Origin: Okapia johnstoni
Taxonomy: Eukaryota > Chordata > Mammalia > Artiodactyla > Giraffidae
Direction: 5' to 3'
NCBI GenBank assembly: GCA_024291935.2
Contig: CM044312.1
Coordinates: 44,217,001 to 44,281,000, forward strand
DNA length: 64,000 bases
This document shows, piece by piece, positions 44,080-55,160 of the stretch (position 1 is the first letter of the stretch; each line of letters opens with the position of its first letter). The notes beneath the pieces are model-generated. The model did no database searches. It was not told the DNA's origin and worked only from the letters and a program-made list of their open reading frames with translations. Made by a program: the position numbers and the translations under genes.

Positions 44080-45330
44080 GGAGGAGACTGGTAGTTTGTG
44101 AGACGGAGGAGGGAGAGTACAAATTGCATTACCGAAAGAGGGCGGCGCGCGCCGGTACAAGAAATAGCTGGAAGATCTCCGACAATGCCCATTAGGGACT
44201 CCAGAAGCTGCAAACGCTTCTCAGGAAGTCCGAAGGGACAAGGACCCTCGGTCCCCGGCCGGGGTGCAGGGAAGCAGAGCAAGACGGGCGCGGGGAGGCG
44301 GGCGAGCCCAGAGTCTACAAGATCTGCGTCTCCCGTGTCCCCCCTCGGCGCGTCCCAGCCCGCGGATGTGGTGCAGCCTCGCGCTCGGCCCAATTAAACT
44401 GGTTTCCTGTGCCTCCCGCCCCGGCGCCGCGTCTCCCGGCTGCCCAGGACAGCCCCCCCGGGGCCGCATCCTCCGGCGCCCGGACCCAAGCTAGGCGCCT
44501 TCTCTCCGTCAATCCCGACCAAACTGTGCCTCTAAGTACAGCACTCCAGGGTGGGCAGCACCCGGCCCCCTAACTCCCGGGATGCCGGCACGAGGGCGAC
44601 TCGGGGCTGCCCCATTAACAGTTCTTCCTCGGGCGACAGGAGGCAGTCTCCAGATTCTCGCTGAGACTGGCTGCGTCCCCCCAAACCTCAGCCCTTCGGA
44701 GTCCACGCCATCGCCCAGGTCCCCACCGCACCCCAGCACTATTCTGGTTGGCGTCCTAGTGCTTACCTGCGCGCTCAGCCGCCGGGGACGCCGCCTAGTT
44801 TCCCCGGTGCCCGGCTCCGGGGTTTGTCCGCAGACGCGAAAGGAAGCAAACCTGGCTTCTTCGGTCCTCCAGCAACTCACAGCTGATAGTTCCCGCCCCG
44901 GCTGCGGCAGACAGCGGCGGGGATGGCTACTCGCCGATGGCCGCCGGTGTCAGAGCCCGCGCTGCGCACTGGCCTCCTGGCTCCCAGCTCGCCTTGTTCC
45001 GCCCGGCTCAAGCGTGCGGCGAACGCTCGGCCAGTTCCCAGTACTTTGCCCAGAACTTCGGACCGCGTTCCCGACAGGTGCGAAAGATAGAGCCAGGTGG
45101 GAGCTGCCTCTGGAAGAGGAAAGTGGTTCCTCAGGCGGCCCTGGGGCGCTCTGGAGCGCCGTTTAAGCACTCAGATGTTCGTGGAGCAGCGTTTGGGCCA
45201 GAGGGGCCACACGGTGAGGGGGGCGGGGAGGGACGGTTAAAGAGACTCCCAGGACTCCTAGCAATCAGGAGTAGCCCGAGAGAGAAAGCATCACAGTTAC
45301 AATGAAAAAGCCGGCGCTCCCCCTCGACTT
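44080..45330. promoter_or_regulatory. CpG island, probable promoter
   Basis: GC content is clearly above the flanks and CpG is dense through about 1.25 kb, with no interspersed repeat inside. A GC-box-rich block lies at 45218-45232 and CCAAT-box-like sequences occur near 44389. On the minus strand a splice donor is at 44767/44766. No TATA box is obvious. This is the only region that looks like a gene start. Direction and TSS are inferred, not shown. Confidence 0.85.
44767..45240 (-). other. Candidate non-coding first exon, minus strand
   Basis: The donor reads GCGCAG then GTAAGC on the minus strand, close to the consensus, with the exon ending at 44767. No ATG occurs on this strand from 45288 down to 44711, as expected for a 5' UTR exon. 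Open frames here on the minus strand depend on non-ATG starts. The upstream limit is a guess set near the GC boxes. A plus-strand exon is possible: the donor-like CACACG/GTGAGG is at 45212/45213. The gene is not identified. Confidence 0.4.
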
Positions 45331-45434
45331 GATTGCCCACTTGCTCCTCTGCCTCCTTTGATCCTAGCATGATCACCAGGTCTCAGTTTGGAGACTGCAC
45401 GCCTATCGAGTGCCGCAGGTGGAGGGATGAGAAG
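45331..45434. other. CpG island edge
   Basis: CpG density falls off here. Nothing specific recognised. Confidence 0.4.
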
Positions 45435-45795
45435 GAAATTAACATTTACTGAGCGCCTACTGTGTGCTTCCGGAGCAGCTGTGGGCCTGCACCTGTGATA
45501 ATGGCACAGCAGGTTCCTGCTCTCATGGAGCTTACGCTTCTGTTGGGAGACGGACCATGAACAAAGAAAGGCACATGCAAATATAAACACATGAGAAAGT
45601 GCCGAAAAACTATGAGCACTGAGGGGTGACTGCTAAACACAGCTTTCAAAAGCGATGCGTGTAAAAGGGGAGCTGTGAAATCCTCTGAGGGTCTCACAGC
45701 GAAGACCACTTTTACGCAGATTCCTGAACCGGGGAAAGTTGCTGCCACCCTCGTCTCAGAGCGTTCCAGGTAGAGGAGCGACAAATGCAAGGTGT
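45435..45795 (-). repeat. L2 element
   Basis: 'aacatttactgagcgcctactgtgtgc', 'cctgctctcatggagcttacgcttc' and 'agagcgttccaggtagagg' followed by 'caaatgcaagg' are in the right order for a reverse L2. It adjoins the CpG island and keeps more CpGs than L2 elsewhere in the window. Confidence 0.65.
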
Positions 45796-47217
45796 TTAAC
45801 CCCCGTGAAAATCCTTCTAACCTAGCTCGCCGAGCTGCACAGTAAGTGTGGCTCGCTAGGCGCGCTGCCTGGCACAGAGTAGGGGCTCCAGAATATTAAA
45901 TTCCAGTGCCATCCACCACCTGCGGCACTCGATACATTTCCAGCCTCCTAAATGACCCCAATTAAGGTTTCTGTGGCTCTTGCCGCAGCCGCGCTTTCCA
46001 CATTTCATTCACTGAGCTCGATTCTCTGCTGCTTTCTGCGGTCTCGGGATGTCTGGGACTGTCTTGGATCTGGCAGGCGGCGAGCGAGGGCGGGAGGATC
46101 CCAGCAAGCTGCAGAACTAACCCACCGTTATGCTACCCACGCTGGCGCTCGGAGAATCCTAATAGAGATTTAAAACACGAAGACTTGGAGGTTCTTAAAT
46201 CATCCGCCTGCACCGGATCAACGCCGGGTGGATGAACGCCAGGAGCCCGGACCATTCATTTTGAATTCAAGGAGTTACCCTGCCCACGCCCGTCATTTTC
46301 CTAACCCTTCTTCCATTTTTCAGTAATTCCTCGGAAAAAGAAGCTCAATCTTTGCCCCGTCCTCCTGCTTCAAGCTCTTTTATTTCTATTTATTTCTTTT
46401 CCTTTCTCCACCTTCCATCCTCACCCTGTTTCGTTAGAATTGCTTTAACTGCGGGATGCAAGCCTTAAAATCCGAAAAGAAGTTATTTGAATATGCCTTT
46501 ATTGTTGAAACTGCCATCTGGTTTTTTTGGTGGGTTTTTTGTTTGTTTGTTTTTTGTTTTTTTTGCTTTTCCTTTAATCTCTTTCAAACAACAAAGTGTG
46601 TATTTTTTTTTCTATTTGTACTTGAGGCAGTTAATTGGACAGGATGAGAATTATTCATATTATGCCTTGCTTCCAAGAAAAAAAGGAATCTTACTGTGTC
46701 TTTTCATAGTTTCATTTCCTCTACTATTCCTAATAAAGTTCCAGACTCGCCAGCTCCTAAAAACAAAAGGAAATAAATTAAAGTTGAATACCAGACAGAG
46801 CTAATTGTTCTTGAACAAGCTTGTTATGTCCTAAAATTAGCTTTATCTTCAGAGTTTTGTTTTAAAGCAAGGATCTGAATGTCTATTCCAGAGAAATCAA
46901 TGGTTCTATAATATGAGCTTCTAAAGACCCTCTTTGAACTGTTGAACAAATACTTTTTATCTTTGGAGACAAACACACACACACCCAGGTGGGGATTGTT
47001 CATACTTCACTGAATGTGCCTGGCTTCAGAAATCTGCATTAGGTAAGCAGGTGTTAAAAGAGTTGACATGTTTTGATAGTAAAAGAAGATGATGGTACAG
47101 GAGTTTAATGGAGGGGGAACTCCAGAGGCCTCTAGAATCAACTGCCTGGGTTCCTGTCTTAAGGTGGCAACTTCCTGACTCTGAGAGCACTGTTCTTTTT
47201 CTGCAAAATGGAGACAG
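45796..47217. other. Single-copy sequence, GC-rich then T-rich
   Basis: 45,950-46,260 is still moderately CpG-rich and may be an outlying part of the promoter region. 46,500-46,620 is T-rich with many T runs. A small (CA)n lies near 46974-46985. Confidence 0.4.
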
Positions 47218-47425
47218 AGGGCTTCCCAGGTTGGTCAGTGATAAAGAATCTGCCTGCCAAGCATGAGATGCAGGTTTGATCCCTGGGTTGGTAAGACCCC
47301 GTGGAAAAGGAAATGGCAACCCACTTCAGTATTCTTGCCTGAGAAATCCCATGGACAGAGGAGCCTGATGGGCTACAGTCCATGGAGTTTCAAAGTGTTG
47401 GACACTACTTAGTGACTGAACAACA
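47218..47425 (+). mobile_element. Bov-tA SINE, full length
   Basis: Head 'gagggcttcccaggttggtcag', B box 'ggtttgatccctgg', body to 'ttagtgactgaacaacag'. Confidence 0.93.
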
Positions 47426-48061
47426 GTGTGCATCCTCCGATTTATTTATTTTTTTAACTGAAGGATAATTGCTTTATGGAATTTTGTTGTTTTCTGTCAA
47501 ACATCAACAATAATCAGCCATAGGTGTATATATATGTTTCCTTCCTCTTGAACCTCCCTACCATCTCCCTCCCCATCCCACTCTAGATTATTACAGCGCC
47601 CCTGTTTGAGTTCCCTGAGTAGCAAATTCCTGCTGGCTATCTATTTTACATATGGTATTGTAAGTTTCCATGTTACTCTCTCCAAGCACTCACCCTCTCC
47701 GTCCTCCCCTCCCCCTGTATCCATAAGTCTGTTCTCTATGTTCCTCCATTGCTGCCCTGCAAATCAATTCATCAGTACCATCTTTCTAGATTCCATATAT
47801 ATGCATTAGTATATGATATTTATCTTCCTCTTTCTGACTTATTTCACTCTGTATAATAGGCTCTAGGCTCATCCACCTCATTAGACCTGACTCAAATGCA
47901 TTCCCTTTTATGGCTGACTAATATTCATTGAATATTTGTCCCACAGCTTCTTTATCCATTCATCTGTTAATGGACATCTAGATTGCTTCCATATTCTAGC
48001 TACTATAAATAGTGTAATGAACATTGGAGTACATGGGTCTTTTTCAATTTTGGTTTTCTCA

Positions 48062-48231
48062 GTGAAAGTGAAAGTTGCTCAGTCATGTCTGACTCTTTGC
48101 AACCCCATGGACTATACAGTCCATGGAATTCTCTAGGCAAGAATACTGGAGTGGGTAGCCTTTCCTTTCTCTAGTGGTTCTTCCCCACCCAGGGATCAAA
48201 ACTGGGTCTCCCGCATTGCAGGCAGATTCCC
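48062..48231 (-). mobile_element. Bov-tA SINE inserted in L1
   Basis: Body from 'gtgaaagtgaaagttgctcag'; the tRNA end stops early at 'gcaggcagattccc'. TSD GGTTT(T/C)CTCA at 48052-48061 and 48232-48241, one mismatch. Confidence 0.92.
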
Positions 48232-48241
48232 GGTTTCCTCA

Positions 48242-49651
48242 AGATATATGCCTAGTAATGGGATTACTGAATCATATGGTGTTTTTATTCCTAGTGTTTT
48301 AAAGAATCTCCATAACGTCTTCCATAGTGGCTGTATCAATTTACATTCCCACCAACAGTGCAAGAGTGTTCCCTTTTCTCCACACCCTCTCCAGCATTTA
48401 TTGTTTGTAGACTTTTTGATGATGGCCATTCTGACTGGTGTGAGGTGGTATCTCATTGTAGTTTTGATTTGCATTTCTCTAATAATGAGCAAAGTTGAGA
48501 ATGTTTTCATGTGTTTGTTAGCCATCTGTATGTCCTCTTTGGAGAAATGTCTGTTTAGGTCTTTTTCCCACTTTTTGACTGGGTTGTTGTTTTTCTGGTG
48601 TTGAGTTGTATGAGCTGCTTATGTATTTTGGAAATTCTTTATCAGTTGTTTCCTTTGCTATTATTTTCTCCCATTCTGAGGGTTGTCTTTTCACCTTGTT
48701 TATAGTTTCCTTTGCTGTGCAAAAACTTTTAAGTTTAATTAGGTCCCACTTGTTTATTTTTATTTCCATTATTCTAGGAGGTGGGTCATAAAGGATCTTG
48801 CTTAGATTTATGTCATTGTATATCCTGCCTATGTTTTCCACTAAGAGTTTCATAGTTTGTGGTCTTACATTTAGGTCTCTAATCCATTTTGAGTTTATCT
48901 TTGTGTATGGAGTTAGGAAGTGTCCTAATTTCATTCTTTTACACGTAGCTGTCCAGTTTTCCCAGCACTTATTGAAGATGCTATCTTTGCCCCATTGTAT
49001 ATTCTTGCCTCCTTTGTAAAACATAAGGTACCCATAGGTGCGTGGGTTTATTTCTGGGCTTTCTATCTTGTTCCATTGGTCTATATTTCTGTTTTTGTGC
49101 CAGTACCATACTGTCTTGATGACTGTAGCTTTTTAGTATAGTCTGAAGTCAGGAAGATTGATTCCTCCAGCTCCATTCTTCTGTCTCAAGACTGCTTTGG
49201 CTATTAGGGGTCTTTTGCATTTCCATATGAATTATGAAATTTTTTGTTCTAGTTCTGTGAAAAATGCCATTGGTAATTTGATAGGGATTGCACTGAATCT
49301 GTAGGTTGCATTTGGTAGTAGAGTCATTTTCACAATATTGATTCTTCCTACCCAGGAACATGGAATATCTCTCCATCTGTTTATGCCATCTTTGATTTCT
49401 TTCATCAGTGTTTTATAATTTTCCGTATACAGTTCTTTGCCTCCTTAGATAGGTTTATTCCTAGATATTTTGTTCTTTTTTGTTGCAGTGGTGAATGGGT
49501 TTGATTCCTTAATTTTTCTTTCTGATTTTTCATTGTTAGTGTATAGGAATGCAAGTGATCTCATATTGATCTTGTATCCCATGATAAATTCACTGATCAG
49601 CTGTAGTAATTTTCTGATAGTTTCTTTTGGGTTTTCTATGTATAGTATCAT
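48242..49651 (-). pseudogene. L1 ORF2 C-terminal remnant
   Basis: Reading leftward, segments include '[20 protein letters not shown]', '[19 protein letters not shown]'-type sequence (RMKLGHFL here), '[19 protein letters not shown]' and '[20 protein letters not shown]' followed by '[20 protein letters not shown]'. The last two segments are the post-RT and C-terminal CCHC-type region of L1 ORF2. At least three frame breaks separate the open pieces, and the endonuclease and RT catalytic core are absent. Confidence 0.88.
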
Positions 49652-49830
49652 GACATCTGCAAACAGTGACAGTTTTACTTCTTTTCTGATCTGGATTCCT
49701 TTTATTTCTTTTTCTTCTCTAATTGCCTAGGAGTTTTGTAGCTAGGACTTCCAAAACTATGTTGAATAATAGTGGTGAGAGTGGATACCCTTGTCTTGTT
49801 CCTGATCTTAGTGGAAATGCTTTTGGCTTT

Positions 49831-49986
49831 TCACTCTGAGACCCTCCAGTCTCCTCTGTCTATGGGATCCTCCATGCAAGAATACTGAAAGATCCCTCCT
49901 CCAGAGGATCTTCCAGAAACCTGTGTCTCTTGTGTCTCCTGCATTGACAGGCAGGTTCTTTACCACTAGTGCCACCTGGGAAGCCC
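49831..49986 (-). mobile_element. Bov-tA SINE, partial body
   Basis: 'tgagaccctccagtctcctctgtctatggg' to 'ctttaccactagtgccacctgggaagccc'. The start of the body is missing. It abuts the 5' truncation point of the L1. Confidence 0.88.
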
Positions 49987-50074
49987 TAAAGAGCAGCAGC
50001 AGAGATTGTACCAACTGGGCTACAGGAAAAGTTTCAAACTCAGTCTGAAAATGACTTTCCCATAGCTTGACTCA

Positions 50075-50355
50075 GCATTCTCAGTCTCAGCATTACTGAC
50101 GTTTGGGACCAAATATTGCCTTGGCCAAAAAGTTCATTTGGGTTTTTGTAACATCTTATGGAAAAACCTGCAGAACTTTTTGGCCAACCCAGTACTTCTT
50201 TGTTTGGGCAGGGTGGTTTGTCCTGTGCAGTTAGCAGCATCTCAGTCTTCTACCCACTAAATTCAAGGAACACCCTTTCCTCCCCACAACCAAAAGTTTC
50301 CAGACATTGACAGATGTTCCCTGGAAGGCAAAATCACCCTGATTGAGAGCCATTA
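50075..50355 (-). mobile_element. MER20-like hAT element split by a mariner MITE
   Basis: Left part 'attctcagtctcagcattactgacgtttggg'. The right part, from 50195, has 'ttgtcctgtgcagttagcagcatc', 'ctacccactaaattc', 'ccagacattgacagatgttccctgg' and 'gagagccatta'. In reverse orientation these follow the MER20 consensus; I am not fully sure of the MER20 versus MER5 name. Confidence 0.8.
50116..50192. mobile_element. Bovine-type mariner MITE
   Basis: A 77-base element with terminal inverted repeats built around TTGGCCAAAAAGTTC (left 50121-50135; reverse complement on the right at about 50174-50188). Both sides are flanked by TA (50114-50115 and 50193-50194), the mariner target duplication. No transposase is present, so it was mobilised in trans. 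Confidence 0.85.
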
Positions 50356-50394
50356 GCCTAGCACATAGCAAGTGCCCACAGATGTAGGCAGTAT

Positions 50395-50575
50395 AAGGAA
50401 GTGCTTAAAGATATGGATTTCCAGAGTGTTAGTCTTAGGCAAATTTTGCTCCCCTAAAGTTCATCTTCAAAATAGGAATCATAATAATGCTAGCTTATTA
50501 AGACTGGCTAAGGATTAGATAAATATATGCATATACAATCAGTTTGGATAATGCATGGAACATGGTAAACTTAAG
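50395..50575 (+). repeat. MIR element
   Basis: 'gtcttaggcaaattttgctcccc', 'catcttcaaaataggaatcataataatgc' and 'gcatggaacatgg' match MIR in order. Confidence 0.6.
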
Positions 50576-51244
50576 ACATGAACTTATATTCTCATTTTCT
50601 TCCTGTGGAGTGAAGGCATTGGACTAGATCAGAAATAACATGGCTTATTTGCTGCCACTCTCCTCCCTGCCTCATGCCAGACATCACAATGAAGTCAAGG
50701 CTCTCATTTCCACTTAGCCCAGTGAGGCCTCGGAATCCTTCTCACCACAATGTTGGCCTTAGGAAGCAGCTACTGATAGAACAGGGTCAGCAGGTAAGAT
50801 GATGCTGAATTACCATGCTGAAGCTACATGAACTTCAAACCATTTTAAGATTAAAATCTTAAATCATCATAAGGTTAGAGCATCAGTCACCTTGAATGGT
50901 GACTACAAGATACATGTGATGAGAAGGACTCATCACCTCTTCAATCCTTTTTATGAAGGAGGGGGAGAGACTTCCAGCATCTTGGCTGTAACCATACAGC
51001 CGATGAGCGATTAGAGGCTGGGTCTCCTACCCTCTGGAAGTGTACTCTTTTGCCACTCTCACCATTTGTGGAGAAAACACATGTCTGAAGCAGCGTGAGT
51101 ATAACCCTCCCCATCCTATATACCCTTAGTTCATTTTTTGTTCTCTTTCAGTTTTATCTGGAAAATAGATCAAAGCATAGGAACATATTGTAAGCATTCT
51201 TTCAAAAGTGTTAGTCCTCATGACAGCAAAATGCACAAGAATTC
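50576..51244. other. Single-copy sequence, no recognised feature
   Basis: A short palindrome with 8-base arms lies at 50844-50863. No exon signal is strong enough to call. Confidence 0.3.
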
Positions 51245-51460
51245 ATCAATTCCTTCATTAAATAGAGACTCCTCCATTGTATGAAGGACCATTCTTAGCA
51301 GGCATTTTAAGAAATCCAAAGATGAATCAATGGGTGTCCCTGCCCTCAATGATTTTACAGTTTTATATATTAGGCAGACCAGACATGGATATAAATAACT
51401 ACAATACAAGCTAAAAAATGGGAAATGTCCTGAGAGAGGTACCAAAAATGTGTTCAGAGA
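51245..51460 (-). repeat. L2 fragment
   Basis: 'catcaattccttcattaaatagag', 'gtgtccctgccctcaatgattttacag' and 'gacatggatataaataac' follow reverse L2. Confidence 0.5.
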
Positions 51461-52499
51461 AAGGAGAAACTATTTTGGGAATTAGGAGCAGAGAGTCACT
51501 TCCTGCACGTCTCTGTTGACATTTTAACTTTTTGTTCAAAAATTATTATTTATTACAATCAAATTAGCCTTGTAGAGGAAACTGCAACATCATTAAGCTT
51601 CCTGGTCAGACATAGTTCCTGCACAGTTTAAGTGGATACCATCAGTGGAACTAAAGGTCAGTTTACTAATTCTAATAGTCATTTTTTATTAGATGTTTAA
51701 AATTTTCTGGAAAGTTCTAGAGGAAGATTGCTCACCTTTAGTAACAATAGATTGACTTTCTTCCAAGCAGTGACAGAACCAGTTTTTTAGCGTATTATAC
51801 TGTGGGAGCACAAGACGTATGTATACCTTATACATAAGGTATATATTTTTATATAAAAAAGAATATAACAGGGATGAAGGGACACCAACATCATACACAT
51901 TAAACTATGAAACAATATTTCCTTCAGGACTGAACTACCTCAGAAGTCAGGCTGAGCACTCCATTATCTTTGAGGTATACTCTCCATAGAACGTAGTATT
52001 GTTTGTGGTAAATACTAGGTATTAAAACAACAGCCCACACCTATTTATGTCCTAGGCACTGCTGAAATGAGCTGCCAAAATTACTACCACTTCAGCCACC
52101 ATCAGAAGGCTGCTTGTTAAACTAGAAAGACTTGACATACTGCCACAACCACACCCCTCCTGCTACAAACCACACAAGCAACATATATGCCTTGAATCCT
52201 GCTTCTCCTTCATCACCACACTTCAGAATTCATACATTGCATGGATACATCTGATTTGTACATTCCAAATCACACCTGCAAATCTAGCTCCAAGGAAAGC
52301 TGGGAAATGAGGTTTTCCATTTTCCAGCCTCTGCAGTAAGGCACATTAGAGAAAGGATGGATTAGAAACTGAGTGAGCCAAGCCACAGCATTCACTTTTA
52401 TCTTTGCCTTCAAATCTCCAACAAGTCTCTTGGCAGAAAAGGGTTTTAAATATTATGTCCTCTTTGGTGTGTTTCCGTTTTTATAGATTAACCCAGAAG
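51461..52499. other. Single-copy sequence with a perfect hairpin
   Basis: A perfect 10-base-arm hairpin with a 2-base loop lies at 51822-51843. Otherwise nothing recognised. Confidence 0.35.
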
Positions 52500-53210
52500 G
52501 CCTAGTCCTTCATCAATTCCCTTAAATTTCCATCTCAATCTCTACCAGCAACACCGCAATAGTCCAAGCTGCCACCATTTCTTTGCCTGGAAAACTGCAG
52601 CAGACTTAAGACCAGTTCCCAGAAAATCACTCTTGTTGTCCTGCAAGCCACTGTCCACTCCGTAGCCAGAGCAGTTTTTTAAAGTGCATATCTGATCATT
52701 GCCCTTAAGATAAAGATAAAACTACTTACATGGTTTTCAAGGTTCAAGATTGGTGGTCTGGTGTCCACCAACTTCATCTGGGCCATGTGGGCCCCTTCCA
52801 CTCACATCTTTTCTGCCCACTGACCTGCTTCCAGGCCTTTGTGCTTCCCTGACACAGGATACTCTGCCTGGAAAGTACTGTTCCCTTCTCTTCATTAAGT
52901 TAAAAAACGACATCTCATTCTGTCATTATTTCCTCAGGGAAGTCCTGTCTGACTTTCATGATTAGTTCAAATCGTTCTATCTTATGGTCTTGTTAGAACT
53001 GAATTGGGGTTGTGTGTGTGTGTGTATGTGTGTGTTTGTAGCACTTATCACAGTTGTAATTATATTTACTTTTGTGATTTTCTCATTAATTTCTGTCTCT
53101 TAACTGCATTATAGGTTGCACAAAGTGAGGACCATGTATGTTTTTAATCTCCCAATGCATGTTTCAACACCAACAGCCTTGGGCCTTCAAATATTTGTTG
53201 AATAAAGAGA
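52500..53210 (+). repeat. L2 element, long copy
   Basis: 'caatagtccaagctgccaccatttc', 'gcatatctgatcattgccc', 'cttccaggcctttgtgcttccctgacacagg', 'ctctgcctggaaagtactgttccc', 'agggaagtcctgtctgac', 'gtagcacttatcacagttgtaattata' and the end 'tcaaatatttgttgaataaa' give nearly the full L2 3' kilobase. A GT repeat has grown inside it. Confidence 0.75.
53011..53036. repeat. (TG)n microsatellite
   Basis: About 12 TG units with one TATG interruption, inside L2. Confidence 0.95.
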
Positions 53211-53551
53211 ACCCCAAAGAAGTAAACTTTAATGATGGCAGCAGAGTAGGGTTAAAGGATGTGGGCACCCATCACAGGCCCAGGAGTCAGAGACTGCTCA
53301 AGTGCCCAGATCATTCAGATGATCTTGTAGCAACTTGATGTCAGAAAGATGCTGTCCCCTTAAGTTACGATTTTGCCAAGATCATAAGGTAACTAATTTT
53401 GTGTTACCTTTTTCTCCCTTGTATTTCTCTATTTCTGAGAATGCCCACATCACTGCCACCAAACAATATCAAAAGAAACTTCAGAGCAGGACTTAGCATG
53501 GCTGCTTCTACCCTGGCATCACCCAATTCCCATAGATCTTTTCCTATTTAT
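53211..53551. other. No recognised feature
   Basis: Unique sequence between L2 and BOV-A2. Confidence 0.3.
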
Positions 53552-53562
53552 AGAAATAAAAA

Positions 53563-53826
53563 TTGCTGCTGCTGCTGCTAAGTCGTTTCAGTCATGTCCG
53601 ACCCTGTGCAACCCCACCAGGCTCCCCTGTCTCCAGGATTCTCCAGGCAAGAACACTGGAGTGGGTTGCCATTTCCTTCTCCAACGCATGAAAGTGAAAA
53701 GTGAAAGTGAAGTCACCCAGTCATGTCCGACTCTTAGCAACCCCATGGACTGCAGCCTACCAGGCTACTCCATCCATGGGAGTTTACAGGCAAGAGTACT
53801 GAAGTGGGTTGCCATTGCCTTCTCCA
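53563..53826 (-). mobile_element. BOV-A2 SINE (dimer), full length
   Basis: Two BOV-A units in reverse orientation, joined by a linker with 'gcatgaaagtgaaaagtgaaag'. A GCT-repeat (reverse CAG) tail lies at the left. The perfect 11-base TSD AGAAATAAAAA lies at 53552-53562 and 53827-53837. Confidence 0.95.
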
Positions 53827-53837
53827 AGAAATAAAAA

Positions 53838-55079
53838 CTAGGAATCCTCAATAGGGGTATATTTTACTTTTTCTTAAAATGGGTTTTTCACCTTTGTTTT
53901 ACCGTCTTCATTTCTCCAAAGTGTTGTCAGGACTTTCACCAAAGAAAGGGTCCTGTTCACTGATCCTTGTTACTGACACACAATTCCCTATCCATCCACA
54001 GCAACTAGGAACATCACACCCCAAGGAAATTAGCACTTCAGGGAAGAAACTATCTTGTTCTGTCTCTTACAGACTGTTAACTTGATGAACTGAATTCCTG
54101 GAACTGAAAGCAAATTTGTCTGAAGAATACATATTTGGAATAAAGCATATAAATACCTAGAGTCCATGTTTTTCCTCCAAGTGAGTGTGTTTTGCTGGGA
54201 CTGTAAAATGGAGGACAAGAGAGGAAGAAAGTCAGATTTGAAATAATTTGCTCTATATCATTATTATCTCTTGTAAAGACAAAACACAGAAAGGGAATTA
54301 AATTGCCTGTCATGTACCTACAAACAATAACAACCCTAGCTATTAGTATTGAATGATTTCTTCTAATATTTTTCATGCAGTTATAATTTTTGGGTAAATA
54401 CAAACTTAAATTGTATTTCTGACTTGATATTATATGTTTTCCTAATTATTGCTTCATAATTATTGATAGAATATTACAAATTCATTAAAATGATTATTGT
54501 AAAGACTATGAATATATGTGATACCAATTAAACTTGGCTTATAACAGAAATATTAGAATTTCGAGTGAATAAAAAGTAGTTTATTAAGTAATTCTTTCAT
54601 CTTGGGGAAGTAATTTAATCTTTCTAAATTGCACTGTAGTCCGTTTGTATCTAACAGCTAAGGCTGGAGTGTGTTTGAATCACAGATAGCTGTTGTTTTA
54701 AGGAGCCTGCGACCGGGACATCCTGATCCTACACACCCTTCAGGGTGGAAAGCAGACCCCAAGACCTCAACTTTAATCTGTCCTGATTGCTCCCAGAGGC
54801 TCAACCTATCATGGTGAACATTTGCCTTTACCAGTGACTGCTTTAAGTATGAATGGGTGTGTGTCCCAATTCTGGCAAATGGGTCATGAAAGTGACCATG
54901 CTGGGGGCTTTGGAATACCTTATACCCCAAATAACATGAACTCACAGTAACTTTGGTACAAAATGAGCCACATAACGCCTGCACTGTGTTGTGGTATTTC
55001 AAGTGACTTATGAAGACTTATAGTTAGTTAGGTGCCCATTTTATGTTCCCCTCTGGATTCAAAACACTCTTTCTTATTC
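53838..55079. other. Single-copy sequence
   Basis: About 1.2 kb without recognised repeats. Minus-strand open frames at 54077-54403 and 54658-55002 carry no known domain. The latter region (54660-55000) is less AT-rich and might be a very old repeat. Confidence 0.3.
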
Positions 55080-55160
55080 CTCTTGAATGTCTTCCCCTCA
55101 CTTAGCACAGTGCTTTGCATATAAAAGACATTTAAGTTGCTTATTGAACAAATGCGTAAA
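55080..55160 (+). repeat. L2 3' end fragment
   Basis: 'cttagcacagtgctttgcatataaaagacatttaagttgcttattgaacaaatg' matches the L2 end. Confidence 0.55.

Larger units (their letters stand above)
47440..49830 (-). mobile_element. L1 3' portion, about 2.2 kb, with Bov-tA inside
   Basis: The 3' UTR is at the left (47440-48050) and the C-terminal two-fifths of ORF2 lies to the right, up to 49830, where it is 5'-truncated. A Bov-tA interrupts it at 48062-48231. This is the longest and youngest-looking L1 in the window. Confidence 0.93.

Noticed and set aside
44509..44880. 123-codon minus-strand frame crossing the proposed donor at 44767
   Set aside because: It begins at a GTG, not an ATG, and runs through the splice donor. 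I treat the exon as non-coding.
44582..45166. 194-codon plus-strand open frame in the CpG island
   Set aside because: Long open frames are expected by chance in GC-rich DNA. Several overlapping frames on both strands are equally open, and none shows a domain.
50780..50802. Donor-like 'cagcaggtaaga' on the plus strand
   Set aside because: No acceptor or open frame upstream supports an exon.
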